Source: Ectothiorhodospiraceae bacterium (GTDB lineage: Bacteria > Pseudomonadota > Gammaproteobacteria > HK1). From it: 64,000 nt of DNA. Of the stretch, positions 1 to 8,794 are shown in pieces. The number at the start of each line of letters is the position of its first letter. Within the stretch, counting starts at the first letter, position 1. The stretch is taken from contig JACKNM010000004.1 in NCBI GenBank assembly GCA_024234875.1, forward strand, positions 437,481 to 501,480, written 5' to 3'. The notes beneath the pieces are model-generated. The model did not search any database, was not told where the DNA came from, and worked only from the letters and a program-made list of their open reading frames with translations. The position numbers and the translations under genes were made by a program.

Positions 1-1526
1 TCGACCACCTTGCGGTCGTTCTTGCCGGCGCCGTTCAACGGGATCCGCTCGACGACGTCGACCCGGCGCGGATGCGCGTAGGCCGGTCCGTTGTCGAGGC
101 AATGCTGCTTGAGCCCCGCCTCGTCCGCGGCACCCGCGCGCTCGAGCATCACCATCGCCACCGGGACGTGACCCTTGATGCGATGTGGGATCGGCACCAC
201 GCAGGCATCGGCCACCGCCGGGTGGGCGAGCAGGAGATTCTCGACCTCCTTCGGGTACACGTTCTCACCGCCGGAGTTGAACATGTCGTCGGTGCGGCCG
301 CGGAAATAGAAGAAACCCTCCGCGTCGCGATGGAAGAGATCGCCGGTGCGCAGCCAACCGTCGACGATGCGCTGGCGATTCACCTCCGGCAGGTTGTAGT
401 ACCCGGGCGTCACCCCTGGATTGCGCACCCACAGCTCGCCGTCGCTCGGATGCTCGCACCCGTCGGTCCCGACCAGCTTCACCTCGCCTTCCGGCCAGGC
501 CACACCACAGCTCCCGAATGGCACCTTCCGCCCGTCGAGGGGCGGACCGATCATCACCGGCCCGCCCTCGGTGAGGCCGTAGCTCTCCCCGAGCGCGACA
601 CCGAACGCGCGCTCGACCTGCTGCATCAGCTCCTCGGCCACCGGTGCCGAGCCGATGGTGATCGACTCCAACGCCGAGAAGTCGAGCGACTCGATCAGGG
701 CGCGGTGCTGGAGCAACAGCGAGTAGACCGCGGGGACCCCGCCGGTCCGCGTGCACCGGTACTCGGCAAGCGTGCGCAGGAAGCGCTCGGGCTCGAAGCC
801 GGGCAACAGCACCACGGTGGCTCCGACTGGCAACAGGGGCTTGATCGCCCCCGCCATCGCGTTCTTGTGATACAGCGGCACCGCGGCGAGCGCGCGGGCG
901 TCTTTCGACGGCGGCCAGTAACGCAGCACCGCCCGAATCCACCAGAGCTGGCCGGAGTGGGTGAGCACCACTCCCTTGGGGCGGCCGGTGGAGCCCGAGG
1001 TGTAGGGCTGAAACGAGGGGTGGTCAGGCGGGAGATCCGGCGGATCGAACTCGGCCGGCGTGGCGAGCAGGCTCGACTCGTAGTCGCGCCAGCCCGCCGG
1101 TACCCCACCCATGGCCAGGCGTGGCTCGATGCCGATGGCCTCGACCACGCGCACGATGTCCCGGTTGCACGCCGGCTCGACGATGGCGGCGCGACATCCC
1201 GCGTCGCGAATCGTGTAGTCGAGGGTGTCGGCGCCGAGCTTGGTGTTGAGCGGCACCGGGACGATTCCCGCCCGCATCGCCCCGTACATCACCTCGACGA
1301 ACTCGAACCGATTACCCACCGCCATCGCCAGCCGATCGCCCGCCTCGAGCCCGAGCACGGTGAGCAGGCGCGCGACACGGTCCATGCGCGCATCGAGCTC
1401 GCGATAGGTGACGTGGCGCGGGGTCTCGGGGGAGAGGTCGATGATCGCGTCGTGGTCTGGATAGCGCTCGGCCGCGCCACGGCAGAAGTAGCCGAGGTTG
1501 TCGGGCAGGGTCACGGGCTCAGGCAT
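1..1526 (-). CDS. AMP-forming acyl-CoA synthetase/ligase, C-terminus cut by window edge
   Basis: Class I adenylate-forming enzyme: activates a carboxylic acid with ATP and loads it on CoA; cytoplasmic. About 508 codons lie inside the window and only the last residues are missing. Reading from ATG at 1526 I see the phosphate-binding motif TSGSTGRPKG near residue 170, YGLTEG, the TGD motif, GRTDDMFNSGGENVYP and, close to the edge, the catalytic-lysine region GAGKNDRK. Length and motif order fit the ANL superfamily. It starts 8 nt inside the end of the upstream flavoprotein gene, so it is the last visible gene of the long minus-strand transport/catabolism operon. The acid it uses cannot be read from sequence; a product of the flavoprotein or the amidohydrolases is the natural inference. 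Confidence 0.9.
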   Translation of the reverse strand, partial: MPEPVTLPDNLGYFCRGAAERYPDHDAIIDLSPETPRHVTYRELDARMDRVARLLTVLGLEAGDRLAMAVGNRFEFVEVMYGAMRAGIVPVPLNTKLGADTLDYTIRDAGCRAAIVEPACNRDIVRVVEAIGIEPRLAMGGVPAGWRDYESSLLATPAEFDPPDLPPDHPSFQPYTSGSTGRPKGVVLTHSGQLWWIRAVLRYWPPSKDARALAAVPLYHKNAMAGAIKPLLPVGATVVLLPGFEPERFLRTLAEYRCTRTGGVPAVYSLLLQHRALIESLDFSALESITIGSAPVAEELMQQVERAFGVALGESYGLTEGGPVMIGPPLDGRKVPFGSCGVAWPEGEVKLVGTDGCEHPSDGELWVRNPGVTPGYYNLPEVNRQRIVDGWLRTGDLFHRDAEGFFYFRGRTDDMFNSGGENVYPKEVENLLLAHPAVADACVVPIPHRIKGHVPVAMVMLERAGAADEAGLKQHCLDNGPAYAHPRRVDVVERIPLNGAGKNDRKVV

Positions 1527-3063
1527 CTCGACGCTCTCCGTCACGGTCGCGCTCGGCCGCCGCGGCACGGCCCGCAATCCGCCCACCGATGAAGCATTCC
1601 GCGAGGTTGCCGCCGGACATGTACAGGTGCCCGAACGCGCTGCCGAGCTCGCCGGCGGCGTAGAGACCCGGGATCGGCTCCCCGAACGGGTCGAGCACCC
1701 GCTGCCGCGCGTCGTGCACCGGCCCGCCCTGGGTGTTCGACACGACCGGCCAGACCGGGGCGACATGGTACGGGGGCTCGCGCAGCGCGACCATGGTGTC
1801 GGCGGGCCGGCCGTGGTCGGGGTCCTCGCCGCGCTCGCAAGCCGCGTTCCAGCCGGCGATGGTGGCTTCCACCCGGGCGACCGGCGCGCCGATGCAGGCG
1901 GCGACCGCGGCGATGTCGTCCGCGGTCGTGAACAGCCCCGCCTCGATCTCGGCGCGATTGTCCTCGCTCCAGTGGCAGCGGGCGACGGGGTCGTTCCAGG
2001 TCGGCTTGCCGAGCGGATACATCCGCCGCCCGGCCTCGTCCACCACCAGGAACGCCGGTACGCGGGGGAAGTCCTGGATACCGGGGTCGTAATGCGCGAG
2101 CGGGCGCGCGCCGGTGTCTTGCAGGTAGGGCTCGTACTCGTTCATGAAGCGGTCGCCGTGGCGATCGAGCAGGATCCACGCCATCGGCGGCAGCGCGCGC
2201 TCGCCGCCCGGACGCCAGTCGGGAAGGCGCTTGACCCGAATGCCGAAGGGGAAATCGGGATTGGGGTGCCGGAAACCGTAACAGCCGTGGTAGTGCCACA
2301 TGTGCCAGAGATCGGCACCCACCGCCTGGGCCATGCGGATGCCGTCGCCGGTGTTGCCGGCGTAGGCCGCCGACAGCGCCGGCCCGCCGGGCCAGTGCAT
2401 CGCCTGCATGCCGGGATCGGCCTCGAAGCCGCCGCAGGCGAGCACCACCGCTCCGGCGGCGCCGATGTCGCACACGCCCGCCGGGCCCTCGACCCGCACC
2501 CCGCACACGCGTCCGGCACCATCGCGCAGCAGGCGCCGGGCGCGGGTACCGAGCCGCACCTCGATCGGGCGCGCCGCGACGTTGCGCTCCACCAGCCGGA
2601 ACAGCATCGCCCCGGCCGGCGCGCCCTCGACCCGGGGATAGTCCCGTTCCGGCACGAAGCCGGGCACCGACTCCACATAGACGAAGCCGAAGGTGTCGTG
2701 GCCGGGCAGCGGATAGTTGCCCTCGGCCGGGCGCCGCGACACCACGGCGTCGTCGATGCGAGCGAGCGCACGCACCCGCGGCTCGAGCGTGGTCATTCCC
2801 TCGGCGAGCGCGCGCAGCACCGCGTCGGGGGTCTTGCCGCCGCAGGTGGCGCGCAGGTAGGCGAAGGCCGAATCGGTGGACTCCGCGACCCGCAGGCCGC
2901 CGGCCGAGCACACCGAGATCCCGCCGGGACGCTCGGCCCGCTCCACCAGGACCACGCGAGCGCCGGCCTCGGCCGCCTCGATGGCGGCGATGCCGCCGGC
3001 GTAGCCGAAGCCGACCACCACCACGTCGGCCTCGAGGTCGAATCGTGGCTGCGCGTCGGTCAT
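1519..3063 (-). CDS. FAD-dependent oxidoreductase, fumarate reductase/KstD-like flavoprotein
   Basis: 514 residues. The N-terminal dinucleotide-binding motif VVVGFGYAGGIAA is followed by VLVERAERPGG (adenosine-binding acidic residue), and a C-terminal FAD motif GLYAAGELGSAFGHLYMSGG closes the fold. This is the FAD_binding_2 family (soluble fumarate reductases, 3-ketosteroid dehydrogenases, urocanate reductases), which move two electrons between an alpha,beta carbon-carbon bond and FAD. No signal peptide or membrane segment is visible, so it is probably cytoplasmic. ATG at 3063 overlaps the stop of the creatininase gene (ATGA), and its own end overlaps the ligase start. The substrate is unknown; the family does not settle whether it reduces or dehydrogenates. 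Confidence 0.88.
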   Translation of the reverse strand: MTDAQPRFDLEADVVVVGFGYAGGIAAIEAAEAGARVVLVERAERPGGISVCSAGGLRVAESTDSAFAYLRATCGGKTPDAVLRALAEGMTTLEPRVRALARIDDAVVSRRPAEGNYPLPGHDTFGFVYVESVPGFVPERDYPRVEGAPAGAMLFRLVERNVAARPIEVRLGTRARRLLRDGAGRVCGVRVEGPAGVCDIGAAGAVVLACGGFEADPGMQAMHWPGGPALSAAYAGNTGDGIRMAQAVGADLWHMWHYHGCYGFRHPNPDFPFGIRVKRLPDWRPGGERALPPMAWILLDRHGDRFMNEYEPYLQDTGARPLAHYDPGIQDFPRVPAFLVVDEAGRRMYPLGKPTWNDPVARCHWSEDNRAEIEAGLFTTADDIAAVAACIGAPVARVEATIAGWNAACERGEDPDHGRPADTMVALREPPYHVAPVWPVVSNTQGGPVHDARQRVLDPFGEPIPGLYAAGELGSAFGHLYMSGGNLAECFIGGRIAGRAAAAERDRDGERRDA

Positions 3064-3848
3064 CGTCGATCGCCCCCGGAATCGTCGAAGAACGTGACTC
3101 GCAATCCGCGCACCAGGTCCTCCACCATCGCCTCCAGCAGCACGCGACCCTTCTCCACGCTGGCGAGACTCGCGTCGCCGCGGATGCCGGTGGCGCTGTA
3201 GTCGATTCCGGATCCCGGGTCGGCACCAAAGATTGCCGGCTCGCGGAACACTGTCGCCGCGCGCCCGAGAAGGTTGCCATAGTCGGTCGGGGCGCGCGCC
3301 ATGTCGACCAGATGGGGCGCGATGGCGAGCATCAACGAGGTCTCCTGCTCGTCCCCGTGACCACCGAGCGCCTGCTCGAAACGCTCGCGCACGGTGAGCC
3401 CGAGCCGGGCGATGTCGGCGACGGCGATACGCACCGCGTGCCGCTCGTAGATCTCGCGCGCGAGGACGTCGATCACCGGGGCGGTGGAGACACCGGTATT
3501 GATGATCGCGAGGCGCCGCACGCCCTGGCCGACGAAACCCTCGACGATGTCGGTGAGCAGCGCGGTGAACGTCGCCGGCGCGAGATGCTGACTGCCGGGG
3601 TAGTGGCGAAATGCGGGGTAGTAGCCGAAGTGGACCACCGGCGCGACCAGCACCGGCAGCGCCTCCGCCACCCGCCGCGCCAGCGCCTCGGCGACTCTGC
3701 GGTCGGTCGACAACGGCAGGTGATGGCCGTGCTCCTTGGCGGCGGCACCGATCGGGATCACCACCGGCGCGCCACGCTCGATCCACGCCTTCGCCTGCGG
3801 CCAGGCGAGATCCTCGAGGTGCACGCCGGCGGGCGACGCCGCGCTCAC
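3060..3848 (-). CDS. Creatininase-family amidohydrolase with altered NGHGGN motif
   Basis: 262 residues from GTG at 3848, which overlaps the hydrolase stop (GTGA). The family hallmark IPIGAAAKEHGHHLPLSTDR near residue 30 carries the metal-binding Glu/His/Asp set, and GHGDEQETSLML supplies the later Glu. Known members (creatininase, MftE, FAPy hydrolase-like) are metal-dependent amidohydrolases or peptidases. Oddity: the usual N-G-H-G-G-N block, which carries a metal-ligand His in creatininase, reads NTGVST here, so metal coordination or substrate differs from creatininase itself. It sits between an alpha/beta hydrolase and a flavoprotein behind a peptide-type ABC importer, suggesting it opens a cyclic amide or cleaves a small amide taken up by that importer (inference). 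Confidence 0.85.
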   Translation of the reverse strand: MSAASPAGVHLEDLAWPQAKAWIERGAPVVIPIGAAAKEHGHHLPLSTDRRVAEALARRVAEALPVLVAPVVHFGYYPAFRHYPGSQHLAPATFTALLTDIVEGFVGQGVRRLAIINTGVSTAPVIDVLAREIYERHAVRIAVADIARLGLTVRERFEQALGGHGDEQETSLMLAIAPHLVDMARAPTDYGNLLGRAATVFREPAIFGADPGSGIDYSATGIRGDASLASVEKGRVLLEAMVEDLVRGLRVTFFDDSGGDRR

Positions 3849-4924
3849 AGCCAGCGCTCGAGGAAGCGGCGGACGTCGGGGCCCCAGACCACGCCGCCGT
3901 TGCCGTAGAGGAAGTGCCCCTCGTCGCGGGTGAGCCCGAAGTCGGGATAGACCTTCGACTCGACGACCTTGCCGCTGCCCTCGAGCGAGGCCGCGAGCTC
4001 GATGGTCGGACGCACGCTGTAGTCGTTGGCGGCCTGGGCGAAGAAGATCGGTTGGGTCAGCGCGGCGGCGGCGGCGAGCATCGTCTCGCGCAACCGTGGC
4101 GTCCGCTCCCAATTCATCGCCGCGCCCGCGAACTCCACCGCGCAGCGAAAGCGCGGGCAGCGCGCGGCGGCGAGCAGCGTCACCGTCCCTCCGAACGAGC
4201 TGCCGATCACCCCCACGTGCTCGGCGTCGATCTCGGGCAACGCGCTCACGTGGTCCAGTGCGGCGACCACGTCGCGACTCTCGTCGTCGAGACGCGCGGC
4301 GAGACCGGCATCGTACTCGGGGGTACCGAACTCGGCACCCACCGCCTCGCGCCAGGGCACGCCCGGCGAGTTGCCGTAACCACGGCGGTGCGGCAGGAAC
4401 GACGCGATGCCCCACGACATCAGCAGCGCCGCCACCCCCGGTCGGCAGACGTCGGTGGTGCCCTGATTGATGGTGCTGCCGTGGTTGGTGACCAGGCAGG
4501 GAAAGGGGCCGTCGCCCGGCGGCAGGTAGAGATAGCCGACGAGCGCGGTGCCGTCGCTCTCGAAGGTCACCTCACGCGGGCGGATGGCGACACCGGCGAT
4601 CGAGCGCTCGCGAATCGCACCGGCGTTGCTGCCCACCGCGCGCAGCACCCGACGCTCGAAGCGATCGATGAGGGTGCGCATGCGCGCGCGCACCGCCTCG
4701 AACTCCGCGCTGTCGGCGCGCGCCTGCAGATCCCGCGCCTGCGCCTCCTCACTGTCGAAGGCACAACTCCAAAAGACCATCGGGCCACCGTCGCCGTCGG
4801 CGACGTGGACCTCGCCGGGCGCGAGCCCGATGGCGCGTCGCACCGCGCACGCGCGGCGCCGATTCTCGAGGACCGCCTCGAAGCAGCCCGGCTTGGGAAG
4901 GTAGCTGGTCCACTCGACGTGCAT
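3845..4924 (-). CDS. Alpha/beta hydrolase with N-terminal dimeric alpha-beta barrel-like extension
   Basis: 359 residues. ATG at 4924 is chosen because AGGAG lies 9 nt upstream on the coding strand and longer reading would run into the end of the ABC ATPase gene. Residues 1 to about 95 look like a small ferredoxin-like (NIPSNAP/EthD-type) domain. The rest is a dienelactone-hydrolase/prolyl-oligopeptidase-like alpha/beta hydrolase with oxyanion region NHGSTINQG, nucleophile elbow GSSFGG and a late DEGHF containing the probable catalytic His. No secretion signal. Probably an ester or amide hydrolase acting on the transported compound. The domain fusion is unusual and the assignment of the N-terminal domain is tentative. 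Confidence 0.82.
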   Translation of the reverse strand: MHVEWTSYLPKPGCFEAVLENRRRACAVRRAIGLAPGEVHVADGDGGPMVFWSCAFDSEEAQARDLQARADSAEFEAVRARMRTLIDRFERRVLRAVGSNAGAIRERSIAGVAIRPREVTFESDGTALVGYLYLPPGDGPFPCLVTNHGSTINQGTTDVCRPGVAALLMSWGIASFLPHRRGYGNSPGVPWREAVGAEFGTPEYDAGLAARLDDESRDVVAALDHVSALPEIDAEHVGVIGSSFGGTVTLLAAARCPRFRCAVEFAGAAMNWERTPRLRETMLAAAAALTQPIFFAQAANDYSVRPTIELAASLEGSGKVVESKVYPDFGLTRDEGHFLYGNGGVVWGPDVRRFLERWL

Positions 4925-4947
4925 CCAGGGCGTCTCCTGCGGTGGGA

Positions 4948-5910
4948 TCAGAGGGGGAAGTGGCAGCGCACCGTCGCCTCGCCGACCACCCGCGGCTGCG
5001 GGCGCTCGGCACGACAACGCGCCTCCGCCCGCGGGCAGCGGGGATGGAAGACGCAGCCGGGCGGCGGCGCGATCGGGCTCGGGATGTCGCCGGCGAGCAC
5101 CCGGCGGCGGCCACGCGCCCGCGGATCGGGCTCCGGCACGGACTCGATCAGCGCGCGCGTGTACGGATGGCGCGGACGTGAGAAGAGCGCGGGCTCGGGC
5201 GCCAGCTCCATCACCTGACCGAGGTACATGACGACGATGCGGTGGCTCACGTGCCGCACCACCGCGAGGTTGTGCGAGATGAAGACGATGGCCAGCCCGA
5301 GCGCGTCCTGCACGTCGCGCAGCAGGTTCAGGACCTGGGCCTGGATCGAGACGTCGAGCGCGGACACCGCCTCGTCGCAGACCACCAGCCGCGGACGCGG
5401 CGCGAGCGCGCGGGCGAGCCCGATCCGCTGTCGCTGACCGCCGCTGAACGCGTGTGGATGGCGGTCCATGACCTCGGCCGGCAGCCCCACCGTCGCCAGC
5501 ACCTCGGCCACCCGGGCAGTGGCCGCCGCCGGAGCGACACCCGCGTTCTCGAGCGGCTCGGCGACGATGTCGCGCACCTTCATCCGTGGATTCAGCGACG
5601 AGTAGGGGTCCTGGAACACGACCTGGAGCTGGCGACGTAGCGCGCGCAGCTCCGCGGTCGTGGCATGGGTGATGTCACGACCGTCGAAGCGCACGCTCCC
5701 CGCCGTCGGCTCGGCGAGGCGCAGCAGCAAGCGGGCGAGCGTGGTCTTGCCGCATCCGCTCTCGCCGACGATGCCCACGGTCTCGCCCGCGTCGACTGTG
5801 AGCGACACGCCGTCGACCGCGCGCAGCGTGCGCCGACCACCACCCCACGGCGCGCCGACCTCGAAGTCCTTGACCAGGTTCTCGACCACCAGGAGCGGCT
5901 CGACGGCCAT
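4948..5910 (-). CDS. Oligopeptide/dipeptide ABC transporter ATPase, DppF/OppF type
   Basis: 320 residues. Walker A GESGCGKTT near residue 50, signature FSGGQRQRIGLARAL, Walker B LVVCDEAVSALD, H-loop ISHNLAVVRH, and the C-terminal oligopeptide-transporter extension with the Cys-containing CVFHPRCPRAEARC typical of Opp/Dpp ATPases. It pairs with the second ATPase directly upstream; the start ATG at 5910 overlaps that gene's stop (ATGA). It energises the importer made by the two permeases and the binding protein at 8795-10348. Substrate could be peptides, but this family also carries nickel, opines, heme and other small amides, and the downstream genes argue for a catabolic substrate. Confidence 0.93.
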   Translation of the reverse strand: MAVEPLLVVENLVKDFEVGAPWGGGRRTLRAVDGVSLTVDAGETVGIVGESGCGKTTLARLLLRLAEPTAGSVRFDGRDITHATTAELRALRRQLQVVFQDPYSSLNPRMKVRDIVAEPLENAGVAPAAATARVAEVLATVGLPAEVMDRHPHAFSGGQRQRIGLARALAPRPRLVVCDEAVSALDVSIQAQVLNLLRDVQDALGLAIVFISHNLAVVRHVSHRIVVMYLGQVMELAPEPALFSRPRHPYTRALIESVPEPDPRARGRRRVLAGDIPSPIAPPPGCVFHPRCPRAEARCRAERPQPRVVGEATVRCHFPL

Positions 5911-6893
5911 CACGCGCACGCCCCGTCGGCCGCCACCCAGCACGCCACTCGCCGCGCAGTGCCGAACGATTCGAGCGCCGGCGCCTCGGCCGCGCAGCGG
6001 TCGACGGCTCGTGGGCAACGCGGGTGGAACCGACACCCCGGTGGATAGGCCGCCGGGGTCGGCGGCGTGCCGTCGATCACCGGCAGCCGCGGCTGGCGCG
6101 TGCCGACCAGCGGGATCGAGCGCAGCAGGAGTCGGGTGTACGGATGCGCCGGCGCATCGAACAGCGCGTCTACCGGGGCCTCCTCGACGACGCGCCCGGC
6201 GTACATCACCAACACGCGATCGGCCATGTCGGCGATGACGCCCATGTCGTGCGTGATCAGCAGCACCGCGGTACCGAGCTCGCTCCGCAACCCACGTACC
6301 AGCTCGAGGATCTGGGCCTGGATGGTGACGTCGAGGGCGGTCGTCGGCTCGTCGGCGATCAGCAGGCGCGGCCGGCAGGCGAGCGCCATCGCGATCATCA
6401 CCCGCTGGCGCATGCCACCGGAGAGCTGGTGGGGATAGTCGTGAGCGCGGCGCTCGGGTGCGGGGATGCCGACCGAGTCCAGCAACTCGACCGCGCGGGC
6501 GAACGCCTCCGCGCGCGAGAGCCCGAGATGCTCGGTCAGCACCTCCGCCACCTGGAAGCCGACGGTGTAGACGGGATTCAGGCTGGTCATCGGCTCCTGG
6601 AACACCATCGAGACGTCGCGCCCACGCACCGCGTTCATCGCCGGTGCGTCGAGCGCGACGAGATCGATGTCGCCGAGGCGAATCGAGCCGGCGTCGATCC
6701 GTCCCTGGTCGCCGAGCAGGCGCATGATCGCGAGCGCCGTCACCGACTTCCCCGAGCCGCTCTCGCCCACCACCCCGACCACCTCGCCCTCGGCGATCTC
6801 GAACGACACCCGGTCGAGCACCCGCAGCCGCTCGCGCAAGGTCGAGAACGACACCTCCAGGCCGTCGACCGCGAGCAGCCGCCGAGCGCTCAT
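5910..6893 (-). CDS. Oligopeptide/dipeptide ABC transporter ATPase, DppD/OppD type
   Basis: 327 residues. Walker A GESGSGKSV, signature LSGGMRQRVMIAMAL, Walker B LLIADEPTTALD, H-loop ITHDMGVIADM and the C-terminal CRFHPRCPRAVDRC motif mark the D-type ATPase of Opp/Dpp importers. ATG at 6893 overlaps the permease stop by 4 nt and its own stop overlaps the next ATPase start, so the two ATPases should be made in equal amounts. It forms the cytoplasmic heterodimer that drives uptake. Confidence 0.93.
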   Translation of the reverse strand: MSARRLLAVDGLEVSFSTLRERLRVLDRVSFEIAEGEVVGVVGESGSGKSVTALAIMRLLGDQGRIDAGSIRLGDIDLVALDAPAMNAVRGRDVSMVFQEPMTSLNPVYTVGFQVAEVLTEHLGLSRAEAFARAVELLDSVGIPAPERRAHDYPHQLSGGMRQRVMIAMALACRPRLLIADEPTTALDVTIQAQILELVRGLRSELGTAVLLITHDMGVIADMADRVLVMYAGRVVEEAPVDALFDAPAHPYTRLLLRSIPLVGTRQPRLPVIDGTPPTPAAYPPGCRFHPRCPRAVDRCAAEAPALESFGTARRVACWVAADGACA

Positions 6894-7750
6894 CGCTCTC
6901 GCACCCGGGGATCGAGGATGTCGCGCAGGCCGTCACCGAGGAGATTGAAGCCGACGATGGTCACCGCCAGCGCGGCGCTGGCCGACAACGCGAGCCATGG
7001 ATCGGTGCGCAGCACCTCCAGCCCGTCACGAATCATCCCGCCCCAGGTCGGCTGCGGCTCCTGCACTCCGATGCCGAGGAAGCTGAGCGTCGCCTCGGCC
7101 ATCACGATGAAGCCGACGCCGACCGAGGCGCGAACGATGATCGGGGCGATGATGTTGGGCAGGAGGTGCCGGACCAGGATGCGCGCGGTCGGCGTGCCGC
7201 AGGCGATCGCGGCCTCGACGTACAGCTCGTGGCGTAGCGACAGCACGAGCGAGCGCGTCAGCCGGGCGATTCCCGGCCACCAGACGATCGACAGCGAGAC
7301 GATCACGGTCAGGGTTCCCGGCCCCAGCATCGCCGCGATCAGGATCGCGAAGATGAGCTCGGGAAAGGCGAAGATGACGTCCGCGGTGCGCATCACCACG
7401 GTCTCGGTCCAGCCTCCGTACCAGGCCGCGACCATGCCCAGCGTGATGCCGACGCTCAACGTGATCGCGAGCACCGACACCGCGACCAGCAGCGACACCT
7501 GCGCGCCGACCACCAGGCGGCTCAGGATGTCGCGCCCGAGGCCGTCGGCACCCAGCCAGTGCGGATCTCCCGGCGGCGCCCACACCGCGAGCATGTCGAC
7601 GTTCTCGTGACTGAAGGGTGCGAGCCACGGCGCACCGACGGCCACCGCCACCACGAGCACCACCAGCACCGATCCGATGCAGGCGTTGCGGTTGCGCCGA
7701 AGCCGCAACCACAGATCCGAGCGCGTGCCGTGGAGCCCGAACGCGGACAT
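6890..7750 (-). CDS. ABC transporter inner-membrane permease, DppC/OppC type
   Basis: 286 residues. The OppC_N leader (RLRRNRNACIGSVLVVLVV, first membrane segment near residues 25-45) is followed by a binding-protein-dependent permease domain with about five further hydrophobic helices. The cytoplasmic EAA loop EAAIACGTPTARILVRHLLP contacts the ATPases, and the late block FLGIGVQEPQPTWGGMI is characteristic of this subfamily. ATG at 7750 overlaps the stop of the B-type permease (ATGA). Acts with that permease as the transport channel. Confidence 0.93.
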   Translation of the reverse strand: MSAFGLHGTRSDLWLRLRRNRNACIGSVLVVLVVAVAVGAPWLAPFSHENVDMLAVWAPPGDPHWLGADGLGRDILSRLVVGAQVSLLVAVSVLAITLSVGITLGMVAAWYGGWTETVVMRTADVIFAFPELIFAILIAAMLGPGTLTVIVSLSIVWWPGIARLTRSLVLSLRHELYVEAAIACGTPTARILVRHLLPNIIAPIIVRASVGVGFIVMAEATLSFLGIGVQEPQPTWGGMIRDGLEVLRTDPWLALSASAALAVTIVGFNLLGDGLRDILDPRVRER

Positions 7751-8700
7751 CAGCGCCCGTCTCCACCGAGCCGAATTCTCGGATCGATCACCCCATAGAG
7801 GAGATCCACCAACAGATTGATCCCGGCGTAGAACAGCGTGAACAGCAGCACGATGGCCATCGTCACCGGGTAGTCGCGCGCGAAGATCGCCTGGATCGCC
7901 ATCCGGCCGAGGCCCGGGATATTGAAGATCGTCTCCACCACGAAGGTGCCGGACAGCAGACCCCCGAAGATGATGCCGACGGTGGTGAGCAGCGGCACCA
8001 ACGTGTTGCGCAGGGCATGGCGGTAGACGACGATGCGCTCGCGCATCCCCTTCGCGCGCGCGGTGCGGATGTAGTCTTGCTGCAGCACCTCGAGCATGTA
8101 GGTGCGCGTGAGGCGCGCGATGTACGCCATCGGCGCCACCGCCAGCACCACCACCGGCAGCACCGCCTGCTCGATGCTGCCCCAACCGGCCACCGGCACC
8201 AGGTCGAAGCGAATCGCGAGCAGGTAGACCAGGAACGCCGACAGCGCGAAGTTCGGAATCGACATTCCCGCGACCAGCACGAGGATCACCGCGGTGTCGG
8301 CGAAGGTGTTCCTACGCAGGGCCGCGAACGTTCCGAGCGCCACCCCGATCGGCAAGGCGAGCGCCATCGCCGCGCAGGCGAGGATGGGACTCACCGCGAG
8401 ACCGGTCGAGATGACCTCGATCACCGGCACGCTCGCATATCGGAACGACAGCCCGAAATCCCCCCGCAGGATACCGGCGACATGGGACAGGAACTGCTCG
8501 ACGAGTGGACGGTCCAGGCCGTACTCGGCGCGCAACCGCGCCTCCAGGGCGGGATCGCCGGACTGATCGCTCAGCATGGTGGCGATCGGGTCCCCGGGGA
8601 CCATCTGGTTGGCGACGAAGGTGAGGACCACCACCACGCAGAGCACCGGGACCAGGCCCAGTACCCGGCGCGCCGCGTAACCGATCAGCCCCGGGGGCAT
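7750..8700 (-). CDS. ABC transporter inner-membrane permease, DppB/OppB type
   Basis: 316 residues, first membrane segment at about residues 9-30 (VLGLVPVLCVVVVLTF). Typical DppB features are GDPIATMLSDQSGDP after the first helix, LRAEYGLDRPLVEQF and the EAA-type loop RTARAKGMRERIVVYRHALR. It is separated by 94 nt, containing a perfect hairpin, from the binding-protein gene, while downstream genes overlap. That spacing suggests the binding protein is made in excess over the membrane parts. Confidence 0.93.
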   Translation of the reverse strand: MPPGLIGYAARRVLGLVPVLCVVVVLTFVANQMVPGDPIATMLSDQSGDPALEARLRAEYGLDRPLVEQFLSHVAGILRGDFGLSFRYASVPVIEVISTGLAVSPILACAAMALALPIGVALGTFAALRRNTFADTAVILVLVAGMSIPNFALSAFLVYLLAIRFDLVPVAGWGSIEQAVLPVVVLAVAPMAYIARLTRTYMLEVLQQDYIRTARAKGMRERIVVYRHALRNTLVPLLTTVGIIFGGLLSGTFVVETIFNIPGLGRMAIQAIFARDYPVTMAIVLLFTLFYAGINLLVDLLYGVIDPRIRLGGDGR

Positions 8701-8721
8701 GCGAATCGGTGTCGGTGCCGT

Positions 8722-8742
8722 GGCCTCGCGAGATGCGAGGCC
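8722..8742 (-). promoter_or_regulatory. Intercistronic hairpin between binding-protein and permease genes
   Basis: A perfect 8-bp stem (GGCCTCGC paired with GCGAGGCC) with a 5-nt loop lies between the binding-protein stop (8795) and the permease start (8700). No T-run follows, so it is more likely an mRNA-stabilising or partial-attenuation element than a full terminator. Equivalent hairpins follow the other two binding-protein genes in the window. Confidence 0.55.
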
Positions 8743-8794
8743 GCGACCTCGCCCGCCACGGCGCGTGCGTGCACGCCGCTGCGAGCTGCCCGTG

